From NCBI GenBank assembly GCA_013180625.2, contig SNVD02006059.1, positions 172,222 through 236,221 of the forward strand: 64,000 bases of DNA, in the 5' to 3' direction. Shown here one piece after another: positions 46,007-58,690 of the stretch (positions are counted from its first letter, which is position 1; every line of letters begins with the position of its first letter). The notes beneath the pieces were generated by a model. It made no database searches. It worked only from the letters and a program-made list of their open reading frames with translations, and was not told where the DNA came from. The position numbers and the translations under genes were made by a program. This stretch comes from Boswellia sacra (taxonomy: Eukaryota; Streptophyta; Magnoliopsida; Sapindales; Burseraceae).

Positions 46007-47084
46007 GTAGTTGTTAATTTTCAAAGGGAACAAGCTATTTGAATGGTTGAGATACGGCCTGTTTCTTAATTTCACCTCAAATCTGGACAGAATTAAGTGG
46101 TTTAAAAATTTATTAGGTTTATTTAAATTTTTAATCACGTTTTTCTTTCCTTAAAAGATATGGATGATCAAAATACACTTGTAATCGTTCCTTATAATGC
46201 TGAAACAACAAATATTTTTGATTTTTTAAACTCTAGCCTCTACTTCTTCTCTTTACATGATCGCCTACTAACCGGCTAAACAAATCATTTGTCAGCAAGC
46301 CGGCAATAAAACCATTTCATCAACGAGCCGGCAAGCGAATCACTTTTAATTAACCCACCACTTCAATCAGTACTCAATGAAAATATAACTCACTCACCAT
46401 AAAGGTAGATATAAGAAATAATAGGAGTAACAGATCCAGGGGTGAAAGCGGCTAGGTGCTGGGCTAGGCTACAGTCCAACTGAAATTTTTTAAAGAAACT
46501 TGCAAGTTTCCCAAGTTCAATGGTTTATAAAATTTACGAGTAATTCCATTCAACCTCAACTTTTCATCTCATTAGTTTCGATTTCATATTTAGTAAAGAT
46601 CTGATTGTAATATTAAAATATTATTAAAGAATCTTTCATTACGCTCCTATTTTAATTTTGGATATTCTTATAATAACCTATTTAAATTATCCGTTGATTT
46701 TAATAGTGTTTCACTTTTGTTTCCTTTAATTAAATTATTATTTGCTTGTAATGATGATTGACTTTTGTTTTTCATTTTTTGTCTACGATTGCGCTTCTTA
46801 AATTTATATAATAATATCAACAATAGTAAAAAAAATTTAATGATTTTAACAATATTAATAATTTGTTTCGATATTATTTGACTCTTTAGTTTCATACCAA
46901 GAAAATAATCAATAAAATATTTTTTAGTTTAATATTTGAAACGGAGAGAGTAAGAAAGAAAAATAGATAATTTGGTGTCAATTAGATCTGAGGAGGAGAT
47001 TATGTGATTGGTTGAAATTTAAAGAGAAAATGAATAGATTTAATTAATTTGATAGAGAAAAACATAGAAATTGAAAATAGTGAA
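46007..47084. other. Spacer between CACTA and hAT elements
   Basis: AT-rich; a short TE-like GC patch at about 46430-46490 (CCAGGGGTGAAAGCGGC) but no ends. No gene supported. Confidence 0.5.
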
Positions 47085-47352
47085 GTTGGCATTAGGGTTG
47101 GCAATGGGGCGGGGCGGGTCTGGGGCAGCTAGTACCTAGCCCTGCCTCGCTCATTTATATTTTGCCCCACCCAGCCTTATTGGGCAATGGGGCAGGGTGG
47201 GGCAAAATATAAATGAGCGGATCCAGACCCGCCCTGCCCCTGTAAAATTTTATAGCCACCCCAATCTATTGACAAGTACACAATTAAACCTATTTTTTAA
47301 TAAGTTGGAATACAATATATCTTAAAACTAAAATCATACATACACGCATAAG

Positions 47353-47986
47353 TAGGGATGTCAATTCACTTGCCATTTGCTTCAACCTGCAAATATAAGG
47401 CCGTTATAGTTAAATATGATGCAAAAAGGCAAAAAAAAAAAAAAAAAACTAAACTAAAACAAGTAACCTTCTAAAACGCTCGGCATAACTCAACAAAACT
47501 TGACGCGCTCGATAGAGCTCGACACGACTCGACATGTAAGTGTCGAGTGTCGGATGCATCATACGACACTCGATGTCTTCGAAAATAGACTGATATCGAG
47601 TGTCAGTTGTGAATCTCGACACGACTTGACATGCAAGAGTCGAGTGTCGGATGCATCATCCGACACTCGATGTCTTCGAAAATAGAATGATATCGAGTGT
47701 CGGTTGTGAATCTCGACACGACTTGACATGTAAGTGTCGAGTATCGGATGACTCGATAGAGCTCGACACGACGTGTCGAGTGTCGGATGATGCATTTGAC
47801 ACTCAATGTCTTTAAAAATAGACTGATATCGAGTGTCGGTTGTGAATCTCGACACAGACTCGACATCTAAGTGTCGAGTGTGGGATGACAGGTTGCTTGT
47901 TTTAGCTTTGTTTTTTTTTTTTTACCTTTTTGCATCATATTTAATTATAACAGCCTTGTATAACACATGTAATTTTGACATCCCTA
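47353..47986. mobile_element. Nested hAT-like unit with long subterminal inverted repeats
   Basis: Ends are TAGGGATGTCAA and its exact inverse. No 8-bp flanking duplication was found (CGCATAAG against GATTGGTA). Just inside, about 65-bp arms at 47397-47465 and 47890-47957 are inverted repeats containing TTAAATATGATGCAAAAAGG. Between the arms lies the palindromic tandem array at 47500-47895. Confidence 0.6.
47500..47895. repeat. Tandem array of palindromic TCGAGTGTCGG repeats
   Basis: About four to five units of roughly 95 bp, each starting near CTCGACACGACTTGACATG and running through GTGTCGAGTGTCGGATG, CCGACACTCGATGTCTTCG and TGATATCGAGTGTCGG. Units begin at about 47520, 47615 and 47714, with shorter or partial ones at 47762 and 47849. 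In one unit the arms TCGAGTGTCGGATG and CATCCGACACTCGA (47640-47670) are a perfect 14-bp inverted repeat around CAT. The same family is at 58480-58690. Confidence 0.8.
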
Positions 47987-48791
47987 GATTGGTATCTTTT
48001 TATTGTCGTGAGTTGTTTATCTTGATGTTTTTATTATTGTTGTCGCTATGTTCCTGTTGATGTTGTTTGTTGATGACTTGGTATTGTTTGTTGAATATAA
48101 TTTACTTGGAAGTTTTACATTTTTAATGGAATGATGGTTTTTTAGTAGTTGATTCTTGTGCCGATAACCAACATAGTAACAAGTAAAAAAAAATAATGTC
48201 AACACTTTAACGAAACCAAACCAACAAGTTGATAGCACACAAGATCTACTTTCTACATGTAACACTCCAACAAAACAACCTCAGAAAGGTGCCATTGAAC
48301 TTCCTCCTTCATCATCCAATGTTTCCTCTCCAACATCTCTTCTTGAAGAATTACACATAGAAACATATAATAATCAAATTAATAACTAAATAAGGAAATT
48401 TAATAAAAGTAATAATAATCAATAAAATAAACATAGTATATTGAAATGGGGAATCAGGAATTATATGGCTTAGGAGATGTAATTTTGTTTATATAGTCTA
48501 GTAAAATTATATGATATTGTAAAATATTATAATTTATCATAATCACCCCTAAAAATTACTTATAAGTTCAAATACTTTATTTTTTTTCATTTACATCCTA
48601 ATACTGTCGGGGCGGGGCGGGGCAAGGCGGAGGGTGGACCCGGTCTCGAACCCGCTCCGAACGGGTCAACACATTTAGAGACCCAAACCCGCCCCTAAAT
48701 TCAAAATAAACGGGTCAAGACCCGCCCCTAAAACACGGGTCACACCAAGGTCCCGGACCCGGCGGGTCATTTTGCCATCCCTAGTTGGCAT

Positions 48792-50137
48792 GGGAGGGAG
48801 GATGAAGTTGGTGTTATTAGAGAGAAAATAGGGTAAAAATTAGCGATATATTAAGAGAAAATCATAGCTTTTGTTAAGTCCACTCACTCAATACTGATTA
48901 TCTTATTTATTACAATTTTATCCTTATTTAATTTTAAGGTTAGACCTAATGGGATTGAAAATGATGATTGAATTGAACTACTCAAAATTTATTAGTACAC
49001 CAATTATAAATAATCTTAAACTTTAGCTTGATTTTTATTAAGAGTAATGTTAGACTTACAACATTCATATAACTTAAACTCTACAACATGACGTAGCAAT
49101 CTATCTGGTTAAAATCCGTGAAGGAGGAAAAAATAATAATAGATGGGGGAAGTTACATCTCCAATAGGATTTTGTTATGTAGATTACTACATTATGTTGT
49201 AGAGTTTATACCTTACCTTTTAGAATAAATTTATATATAATTTATTTCCAATTTTATATACTTTGATCTCTTAGAAATCACATTATATTTTCCTAAATAT
49301 ATTAGATTTTCTAAATTTTAGTCTTCTTAAAAGAGTTGCATAAAGCAATTTTATCTCCTCTTTTGATTAATCTTTATTAAAATAATATTTTTTTATTTTT
49401 ACTCAATTTTTATTATAAAGGAGTTAATATATAAAATTAATTTCATTTGTAATTTATCCATATTAGAAAAGAATTCTCATTAGACAAGAAAGGAAATAGA
49501 ATGTTGACTTTGATTCAATAAAAGATAATTTACAAACTTTGAAATATGTAGATCACAACTTCGATAATGTTTTATCTCATTTTTTAATTATGTTTATTTT
49601 CATTTTATTATAGTATAATTTTAATTATCTTCTAATATAGAATTTATATTTTCAAGGGTAAGTAAGGTTAATTATGTCCCACTAATTAAGTTTATCATTT
49701 TTTTAATTAATAAAATCTCCTCATTGGGGTATCGGTTCACCAAATTTTTTTTTTTTAAATCTCTTTTCAGTTTATCTGAAAAAAATTAGTGGTTGCACCC
49801 CTGTAGATTTCCGTATGTACTTGATCAAAACAAAATTCAATTAATAATACATATATACTACGATCCAGTTGTATTCCAGGCGTAGGTCGCACGCATAATA
49901 AACTTAAAGCAAATACAGCTTAAATTATATATTACACTGCATGCACATTGCACAACCACAAATTACTATTACAAGAGGATAAGTGCATTAATTAATTTAC
50001 CCATGTATAATACAAAGATTAAACTCTTTAGGTACATACACAAATAATGGAAAATGATGAAATTAAACACAAAATAAATTACTGCAATTTGGGTATCTGC
50101 TTCTGCAGGTATGTAGGTAACTAAATATTCTAGTTGA
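48792..50137. other. Spacer downstream of CASP-like copy B, with a small MITE
   Basis: AT-rich. Arms TAAACTCTACAACATGACGT (from 49075) and the inverse of a sequence ending at 49208 (TAAACTCTACAACATAATGT when reverse-complemented) bound a MITE-like unit of about 134 bp. Otherwise nothing recognised. Confidence 0.5.
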
Positions 50138-51054
50138 TCAATCACGGATGCGTTTGAAGAGGGAGTAAACGGAAAGCTTGATGAGCAAAACAAGAATAAT
50201 TGAGGCCAACAGTGACATTGCAACAGAGCTTCCAACATGTTTGCAGAACTTGTCATAGCGATTGCACACCTTGCTCCATCCCACATGTCCATTGCCTTTC
50301 AATCCAATGTATGCAACTGCCCCTGCTGCCCCAGTTGCTGAAGCTACTATCCCCAATATCAACTGCATCATATTAATTAATTGTATTGTTAATATATTTT
50401 GAGTTTAATCTGTTAACGTCTTTGATAGCTAGCAAGTCAATAATAACGACAACGCATGCAAAATATATATCAAAATCTAGAGAAAGCTTACCGCGTCAAA
50501 AATTGCAAAGAAGAGCAAGACTTTCTTTGAGTTAGCGGGCTTCAAAATGACTGAAAGTGATGCAAGTGTTGTGATAATACTGTAAAGGCCAGCAACCGAT
50601 AACGCTGCTATAAAATATCTGCATAATCAATTATTGTAAATTGAGTCAATATTGGTTAGAAACTTGGAATTTCATAGCTAGGCAACGCAGCCCAGGGAAG
50701 CGTCCTAATTTATTCACTAATAATTCTCTCGGTATTCGCGGACAATTAATTAATCTCTTTGCTTAATTAATTACGAATCCAATGACCATTTATATTGGTC
50801 TAGAGCCGTGTTGCTGTGGTAGCTTACCAACTTCAGTTTAAATTATAGGAAAATGACAATCTCGCTGCATACATACCGTTCTTGAAAAGAAAATTTGTAG
50901 CATGGGAAAAATATTTTTTATTCTTGCGAGTTGCTATTGCATGTCATCATTATAGTATATGAAAAGGTCTTTTGGTTTCTGTTCTGTTATTTAGACACTT
51001 GAATAATAATAATAATAATAACAATAATAATAATAATAATAATTTTATCTGTTT

Positions 51055-51085
<31 letters not shown>

Positions 51086-52151
51086 ATTTAAATACTTAAT
51101 TTTAAAATATAAAATACTTGGATTAGCTGAATAACCTAAAGCATTGCCAATTACACACACCTGCCTCTCTCCAAGCAACCCTCATATGTACATGATTTTC
51201 ATGGTAATTAGAAAAACCAACTTTGATTTCTGACGAAAGACTACAGGAAAATTGTATCCTGTGTTGGGTAATTAGAATGCGGAGGAGTCGCAAGATGATT
51301 TTCTGTGTAAAATACATCATTAGGGCCCTCTTTTAAAGCAACTAACTTTTCCGAAAGACTAAAGTGATCATCCTATCTTGTAAAGGTGAAACTAAAGAGT
51401 TAATCATGTTCCTGTTGGCAGGAAAATGGAAGGGACCAGAGTTCAGATACAGTTTGTTCTAATGAAAGAGGAACCCTAGCTCAGTCCTTTCAAAAATGGA
51501 CGGAAGCAAGCAGGACAAACTAAAAGATCCAGATGGGTTGATGTTTCATGGAGTAGAGTGAAGCATATGCATAATTTTTACTTCCTTTAATTTAATACTA
51601 GACACTATTGGGGAAGAAGATCAGCAGAAGAAGTCCAAAAATATACCTATAGGTGGCCAACCACCACCAGAAATATTGATCAGATATGATGACAGTATTT
51701 GCTAGTTTTTAACAGAATTTGTGTGCGTTAAATGAATATATATTAACAAAAGCATAAGACAATTTTAATCTCTGAGACCCATGCCAGTAATCAGCTTAGT
51801 TAATTAGCACGAAAAGCTGCATATGAAACAATTCGTTAGTTAAAAGAGACACAAATGTCAGGACTAGCTTAATGAATTATAAGTAACAAATCAAAGTTGA
51901 GGGACATGAACATGTACTCACATGAAGGCCGGAGAGTGATTAAACTTGGCTGAACGTAGGACTGCCACTCCAACGGGTGCTCCTGGGACGGGCACGAGCT
52001 CTGTTTGCTTGCTAGTGACCATGACAACAACAGAAACAAGTGAAGCTGCAAAGAGCAAGACCCTAAGAGCCACATCACCAACAAAGCAGTTCAGACGGCC
52101 AGTAGCAGCAGGTGGCGCAGGAGGCGTGCTTGGCTTGTCGGTCGATGCCAT
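50138..52151 (-). CDS. CASP-like membrane protein (UPF0497 / CASPL1), copy B
   Basis: Three exons: 52151-51922, 50618-50492, 50362-50138; 193 residues. Same exon phases as copy A; exons 2 and 3 have identical lengths (127 and 225 bp) in both. The N-terminus is longer and proline/alanine-rich ([18 protein letters not shown]). Four membrane spans: [59 protein letters not shown] and [18 protein letters not shown], with the conserved Arg and Asp (AIFDA). [24 protein letters not shown] and the ending FKRIRD parallel copy A. The first intron is 1.3 kb, against 155 bp in copy A. Role presumed to be a plasma-membrane scaffold as in the family; the specific function is unknown. Confidence 0.9.
51002..51082. 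repeat. AAT and TA microsatellites in intron 1 of CASP-like copy B
   Basis: An AAT-type run at about 51002-51043 followed by a TA run at about 51055-51077. The remaining intron (50619-51921) shows nothing else. Confidence 0.85.
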
Positions 52152-52821
52152 GGTTTATGGCGCTGAATATATATTGATTTATGTAATTTATGTTTCTAAA
52201 GCCAAGATTGATGGTGGTGAAGTGAAGAACGGAAAGGCGACGCATAAGTATATATGTGAATTGGGTCGCCCCAGAAAGTCAAAAAACAATAATCAATAAA
52301 GCCGCGGTTTCCTGCACGTTAAGTGAAAATATTGAATAATAGTTTGTTGGTAGCTATCGAGTTTATATGTGGGCGTTCTCATTGAGTTTTGTAATTAGTT
52401 GACAAATATATTTTCATTCTTAATTTGTGATACGATGAGCTATACAAGATTTATTTGATTTTGTACATGATTACATATGCTTCTGTTTTGATTGATTGAC
52501 ATAAGCTAAAGTAGAAAAATTGAAGATAATCTGTGCAAATGTGAACATAAAGTTTGCAAGTTGTCACCAATTAAGTATATATGTTATATATTAGGGTCAG
52601 CCAGTCAGCTGTTTGTCACAAACTAGCTAGCCCTTTTGATTCAGCCTCCTTTAGCCCACTCCTTTTGGAGGCAACTGAACGTCGACGACGTATAGGTGGG
52701 TCTAATCGAGAAATAACAATTTCACACATCCTTCTTTCTTGCTTGTGCTTAGATTGCATTATTAAGATATCTATTCGCTTGTTTAAAACATTGTTAAAAT
52801 TACATCCCCCGAGTTTTTGGG

Positions 52822-52825
<4 letters not shown>

Positions 52826-52884
<59 letters not shown>

Positions 52885-52897
52885 TATATGTATGTAA
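52826..52897. repeat. Compound (TA)n(TATG)n microsatellite
   Basis: A TA run at about 52826-52857 followed by TATG units to about 52897. Confidence 0.9.
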
Positions 52898-53341
52898 AGT
52901 TCATCTTTCTAATGATAAGACCAATTTAGATTAACTTTCCTCTTTTAGTGAAAAAACCAAATGGAAAAGGAGTGGCATTCATCCCGCTATATATGAAAGA
53001 TTGAAACTTGAAAGTGAAAGAAAATTGTAGAACTTAATTTCACAGAGATGATGACGATGATGATGATAATAATAATAATAATACGCATAGATATATGCGC
53101 TTCGACCACCAAATTGGGCAAACTTAGCCTACAAAATATGAACTTAAATATATATGGTATGGACCACATAAGAGATCGCAAATGGTAGTTTTTTGTTTCT
53201 AGCTTTCTTATCTTCCAGTATAAAAACAATATTTAATACATATGCATCTGACGTATAATATATATCAAAACCAAGAGTATATGTCATTGTCCCTTCTGCT
53301 AGTGGGTTTCTGAGAATCTTATTTTGCCAGACCAAGAAGAA

Positions 53342-53515
53342 ATATTGGATAAGACTTGCTCTTGGAGATTTGTCTGTAAAGTAGCAAAATTTCCTTGGTT
53401 GTGACAAAACCCTACCATCCCTTATGATATATTGGATAAGACTTGCTCTTGGAGATTTGTCTGTTAAGTGGCAAAGTTTCCTCGGTTGTGACAAAAACCT
53501 ACAATTACTTTCGAT
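53342..53515. repeat. Tandem duplication, two copies of about 87 bp
   Basis: ATATTGGATAAGACTTGCTC... starts at 53342 and again at 53429; both continue through GGAGATTTGTCTGT and GGTTGTGACAAAA. Confidence 0.8.
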
Positions 53516-56199
53516 TTGAAGCATGGTCAATAATTTTCCTATAGAGCAGTTTCTCTTTCAAAAAAACTTAATTACTTTTTTTTTTTCTTTTTTTGCTTCC
53601 GAAAGAAACGTTCGATTCTGTCAATTAATTTTCCAGTACTAAAATTATAAGAATAGAGATTGAATATATGTAACCATGATCTGAAACTGACATAAGTTAA
53701 TTAAATTCGGATGTTTGCATCACAACTCTCTAATGCCTTTTATCATTTAATTACTCTCTATATTGGGGTTGAAATGGATGTGTCTTACTTAAACCCTCTA
53801 TTTCGTTCAAAAATATATAAAATGTTTTTATAGTTGTACTTAAACTCGTTGAGGGCCTGATTGTTTCGATTTAAGTAGAGCTTATTAAAATAGAGTTTTT
53901 ACAATTAGAATTTTTATTAAAAATTTATTGATTATTTAATGAGACAAATAAAATAGAGAAGCATTGATTATAAATAAATTACTAAAATAAAATTTTATTA
54001 TAGAAAAAAATAAAATAAAATATTTAAAATTAAATAAAAATATTTTTAATATTTTAAAATTTAAAAAAAAAACTAAAAAAAATTTTTTTCATAAAAATCT
54101 TAATTTTAAGCTTAATACAATAGATTTAAATCAATTTTTTTAATCATTTGAAAAGCCTTATCAAGGAATAACTAAATCACGGAAAAAAATTTTAAAAGAT
54201 CTTCCAACATAGAAAAGCTATTTATCTAATAGAAAAGTCAGACAAATACGCTCTGAATATAACCCTCCAAACTTTCTACGGGATTCGTGATACCAAACAT
54301 TAATTAATATTATCATCCATCAATTCATGCATGGACACGTCAGGCAGAATGATAGTTATATCAAAACTTATCCTTTTATACATGGGATGTGCAGTCCCGA
54401 TTACTTGCACATAGGACCATTTTAGATAAATCAATAATTATCAGCTACGCAGTTGTCTATTCAGCTATATATGACTTGATAATTTGATTGATGCAAGAAA
54501 AGATCAGGTTGGTCATTTTACAAAAGAAGAAGAGATAATGGAACATATTTATTTATTTGCTTTCCCTATTATGTATCTGATTCTGGTACTAGAATTCTAA
54601 GGATTGTTGAACAAGAAATGATTAAAAATTAAGGGCAATCTCTTGTTTGAAAAATGGTATATATGCCTATACCTAACGTTATTTTTTTATCCTTTAATTT
54701 GTTAAAAATTTTTCTTTGTGCTCAATTCAAACCCTAATCATCAAGTTATCCTCTGTAAGTTACTATAATATATTCTGAGACCAACACCATTTCATAATGA
54801 CGTAGCGGCAGCAGGTAATCGTACTAAATTTATCTAGAAATTATGTCGTCAAAAATTAATGAGAAATGATATCATCAAAGGTGTTGATTAATTAAGATGC
54901 TCTTAATTGGTCATTGACTTCGCTGCTCTCAATAGAAAGTTATTAATTGAGAGATTAAGTTACAAGTTGTTTCTGTAGATTCTTTGCCTTTAATTGAATT
55001 GGAATTATTTTGCAAAACATAGCTTTCTCCGACATCAATATCTAGCTAGTGTGCCACAAATTTATTCTTTGTTAATATTTGCACTAGCTAACAAAATACG
55101 GATGAAAATGGGCTTTTGTTTGTTACTTCGGTTTATTACTTGATCGATCTATGACAATCTTAATAGGATTTATTTGTGACACCCCAACGTAAGTCTTTGT
55201 GACAAAATGTTGCGAGTATTGTTATTATCTTGAGTTAAATTATACAATAATACTCTTTTCAATTGTATAGAATTAAGAAAAGGTCAGCCTTTGTGAATCT
55301 TATATATATATAGAGGCACACACAAAGTAATCAATTAAAAACTTCCTTCTATACAGATAACATATCTTTTAATCGTTTTAACGCACTGAAACCCCTTTTC
55401 CATTTTTCTTGAATAGTAGTTGAATTTCAAAGTCTCGGGCTGCTCCGTCTTTAATGTACTATTTTCAAAGGTTTGAATTCAAACTCGTTGTTCTTTGTAG
55501 TTGAACATGTGAAGGCTAGGAGCGTTTCCCGAGCTTTCACATTTCTTTGCCCGCAAAAAGTAGGATCGTTTTAAATTTATAACTTTAGCCTTCCGTGTTT
55601 CCGAGTTCGATCTGTCAAGTGCTTTTGTTTAATTAATTACTTTCCAGAATTCATCAACTCTACTCCACTACATAATACAGCCACCCATTATCCTTTTTTT
55701 TTAAATTTTTATTTCCATATAATTAGAATGGATTAATTTGCACCAATTTAGGAGTATTTGTGTGTTTGTGTGTGCGTGTGTGTATGGTGCAGAAGTCCTC
55801 TTTCTCGACCCTATACCCGATGTTATTTACACAAAGACCGGGCGAGAAATTCCCACACATGGGATGCCTTTTCGAACCCTACCTGTTCCCCATTTCGTCC
55901 AAGTATGTACTAAATCTCTTCAAAACAAATTTGTTATTAACATTTAAAATATAATTTTAATTAAAAATTAGTGTAAACATTTTGTTATATGCAACTAATA
56001 AATTCAAAGCAAAAATCATAACAGCATTTTATGCCATATATCATAAATAATGCAATTAGACAAGTCATTACAAAATAAATAAACTATTGGTTTTAGATGT
56101 GGCACACATAACATGTGTATTGCACATGAGTAATTTGTCATCATGTGATAAAAATATTAAATATGAATATTTTATTAATCTCATTTTTTTTTAGATAGA

Positions 56200-57000
56200 T
56201 GCTTTCTATTAGGAGGATTTTAATTAAAATAAGATAAGTTTTGATATGGTATCCTAGTTGAATAGAAATAAGTTTGGGTTTGGTATCCTAGTTGAAATAT
56301 AAAGTTTTATATTTGCATTAATTATCTCTTATTAGATTATGATATTATTTAAGTATTCTAATTTACTTAGGAGAGTATATTATCACTTCTTATAATGTTT
56401 GATTAATATCCAAACTTTTCTTATGAGTTTTATTGAGATTCTACAGGATCATGATAAGGATTGCAATTAACATCAAATACTACATAAAGCTATCTCATAG
56501 CTTTTGGAGGTGGGATTTAACACATTCAAGACAAATTGAGAGAGAGCAAGCAAGAGCAAATTTGAGTGCGTCTTTTATTTGTTTTTTATGTCTTATGTAA
56601 AGCTTTAGGCTTTGGTTAATTGTTATAGATCGTGTAAGCTTAAAGGAGTTGAGTAATCACATGTGTCCGTACCAGTTACCAGTGTTATATTATTCCTAAA
56701 TGTGTGTAGTTAAGATAGTTGTGACTAAAAAAGAACAGTATCAGAAGAGTGTGTGAAGAATTATGGTTGTGATCGATGTTGATCAAGTTTACATAGATTA
56801 GGTTAGTGAGCAGGTGTCTACCACTATAAAGTGTCCTAAGTCAAGTGTAAACACAAACAACATAGTGGATTACAACTCTTGTTGCTCGTGGATGTAGGTT
56901 GGTTATAACCAAACCACATAAAAATCTTGTTCTGATTTACATCACTGTTTTAAGTTATATTATTAGTAATTGTCATACACTACAAAAACTAACATAAACA
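56200..57000. other. Possible LTR remnant
   Basis: The sequence from about 56220 to 56980 has a copia-LTR feel: repeated GGTATCCTAGTTGAA at 56250 and 56282, TTGAGAGAGAGCAAGCAAGAG, and near the end GTTGCTCGTGGATGTAGG followed by AACCAAACCACATAAAAATC. No paired LTR, ends or target duplication were found, so this is only a suggestion of a solo or broken LTR. Confidence 0.3.
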
Positions 57001-57159
57001 AGTGAAGAAATTAAGAGGCGGGAAAATCAACGTAATACCGTCTCTTTCTATTCAATTTCTTCTTCTTGAAACACCCAAACGCTTCTCAAACCAAAAATGA
57101 ATATTAATTTATTTTATTATAATTATCACATATATCTAAACAAAAATTAATTTTATTTA

Positions 57160-57743
57160 GGGTCAATTCCACAAACCTCATATCGTTTGAGGTTTGCCGA
57201 AATCTCCTATGACCATTGCTTACTATAAAAATCTCATATACCTCCTGTCTTTGTTAAGAAACGTTAAAAATTTCATTAAAAAATATATATATTTTCTCAA
57301 ATTACCCTTAATTGGCTACTAGACATGTTTAAAATTCTAAAAATCTAAAAATTAAAAACTAGAAAAATAAAGAAATTGCTTTGAAAGACTTAAAACTTTA
57401 TAAGACAACTTTTTACAAGTGCAAATGTGACAATTTCTTTTTCTATTTTAATATAAATTTTTTTAGTAAATTTTTTCTTAAGTTTATGTATCATTTACTA
57501 TGATAGTAATATTTTTAAGACTTCTTAAGGCAGTGGTTGATTGAAAACTATTAGCAAGTTTAGATTTTTATTTTAAAAATTTGAATATTTTTGAACAGTC
57601 AACTATGAGCAATTTGGAAAATTTAAACTTTTTTTTTACGAAATTTTTAACATTTATTAATGGAGAAAAAAGGTATGTAGGATTTTTAGAATTAGATGTG
57701 GTCATATTTCGACAAACCTTAGGAGAGATTTGTGGAATTGACC
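57160..57743. mobile_element. Long-TIR MITE (possibly Mutator-like), about 584 bp
   Basis: The left end GGGTCAATTCCACAAACCTC matches the reverse complement of the right end GGTCAATTCCACAAATCTCT, and the similarity continues for about 45 bp (CAAACCT..., TTTCGACAAACC against GTTTGCCGAAAT). The flanks ATTTTATTTA and ATTTTGTTTA are near-identical 10-mers, offset by one base, resembling the 9-10-bp duplications of Mutator-like elements. No coding sequence. Confidence 0.5.
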
Positions 57744-57752
57744 ATTTTGTTT

Positions 57753-58159
57753 ATATGATACGATATTTTATCATATGCTTAGATAAAAAGATATAACATT
57801 GAAATTATATTAATTTGCTCAGTTATTTACGATGATTTGAATCAAAAGCCACCTTACTTTTTATAAACTTCAATTTTAATGAACTATGCACGAAGAATAT
57901 TTTTCCAATGCCTAGTAAAATTTCACATAAGGGTTTTGGCACGAATAATTATGGCCTTCACGCACCCACTCAATTGCAATACTAAGTTCTGTTTTCAATT
58001 TACTCATGCTTTAGCAATTGGGCGGTGATATGCACCACAAAAAAGTCCAATAAATTCCCTGTGTAGAGTCTTATCGGCCCAAACTGGATCCATCCATGTT
58101 TCCTATCAGCCTATCTAATATTCTAACGAGTGGTGCCATTGGCAACCCATATATCTACT
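57753..58159. other. Spacer, nothing recognised
   Basis: AT-rich sequence between two transposons; no gene. Confidence 0.5.
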
Positions 58160-58479
58160 TAGGGGTGGGCATAATTCCCTGACCCGACCCGACCCGAATC
58201 GGGTGTGATCGGGTAAGAGAGAAAAAATAACCGAAATCAGTTATAAATTTGGAGTACCCGATATTACCCGACCCGAGATCAGGTTTACCTATATAAACCT
58301 GATTGATACCCGACTCGAATATTTTTTATTAAAAACAATTTAATTTTCCACGTGGCATAAGTTAATTGGTTATAGTTAAATTAAATATGATGCAAAAAGG
58401 CAAAAAAAAAAAGCTAAAAAGCCTAAAACAATCAACCTGCAAAAACGCTTGACAAAATTCGATAAAACTTGAAGCGCTT

Positions 58480-58690
58480 GATAGAGCTCGACACGACTCG
58501 ACATGTAAGTGTCGAGTATCAGATGATGCATCCGACGCTTGATATCTTCCAAAATAGACTGATATTGAGTGTCGATTGTAAATCTGACATTAGATTTCTT
58601 CCAAAATAGACTGATATCAAGTGTCGATTGTGAATCCAACACGGCTCGACATGTAAGTGTTGAGTGTCGGATGCATCGTCTGACACTCGA
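58480..58690. repeat. Second locus of the TCGAGTGTCGG repeat family
   Basis: Two diverged units begin GCTCGACACGACTCGACATG (about 58486) and GGCTCGACATGTAAGTGTTG (about 58634), with CTTCCAAAATAGACTGATAT between, matching the array at 47500-47895. Confidence 0.8.

Larger units (their letters stand above)
47093..48783. mobile_element. hAT element, 1691 bp, with perfect 8-bp target duplication
   Basis: Ends TAGGGTTGGCAA and, reverse-complemented, TAGGGATGGCAA. Both sides are flanked by GTTGGCAT (47085-47092 and 48784-48791), a perfect 8-bp duplication. The left subterminal part is a big GC-rich foldback: 23-bp arms at 47150-47172 and 47195-47217 pair perfectly, and the GGGGCGGGGCGGGTCTGG block outside them pairs with 47224-47241 with one mismatch. 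The right subterminal part repeats GACCCGCCCCTAAA motifs. No transposase. A second TIR-bounded unit (47353-47986) lies inside. Confidence 0.85.
52152..56199. other. Upstream region of CASP-like copy B and long AT-rich spacer
   Basis: Promoter of the CASP-like gene, then about 4 kb with only simple and tandem repeats (listed). Short open frames such as 55738-55954 have no recognisable content. Confidence 0.5.

Noticed and set aside
47500..47895. Regularly spaced palindromic repeats resembling a CRISPR array
   Set aside because: Plant nuclear DNA, units of about 95 bp without unique spacers, inside transposon ends; a transposon repeat array fits better.
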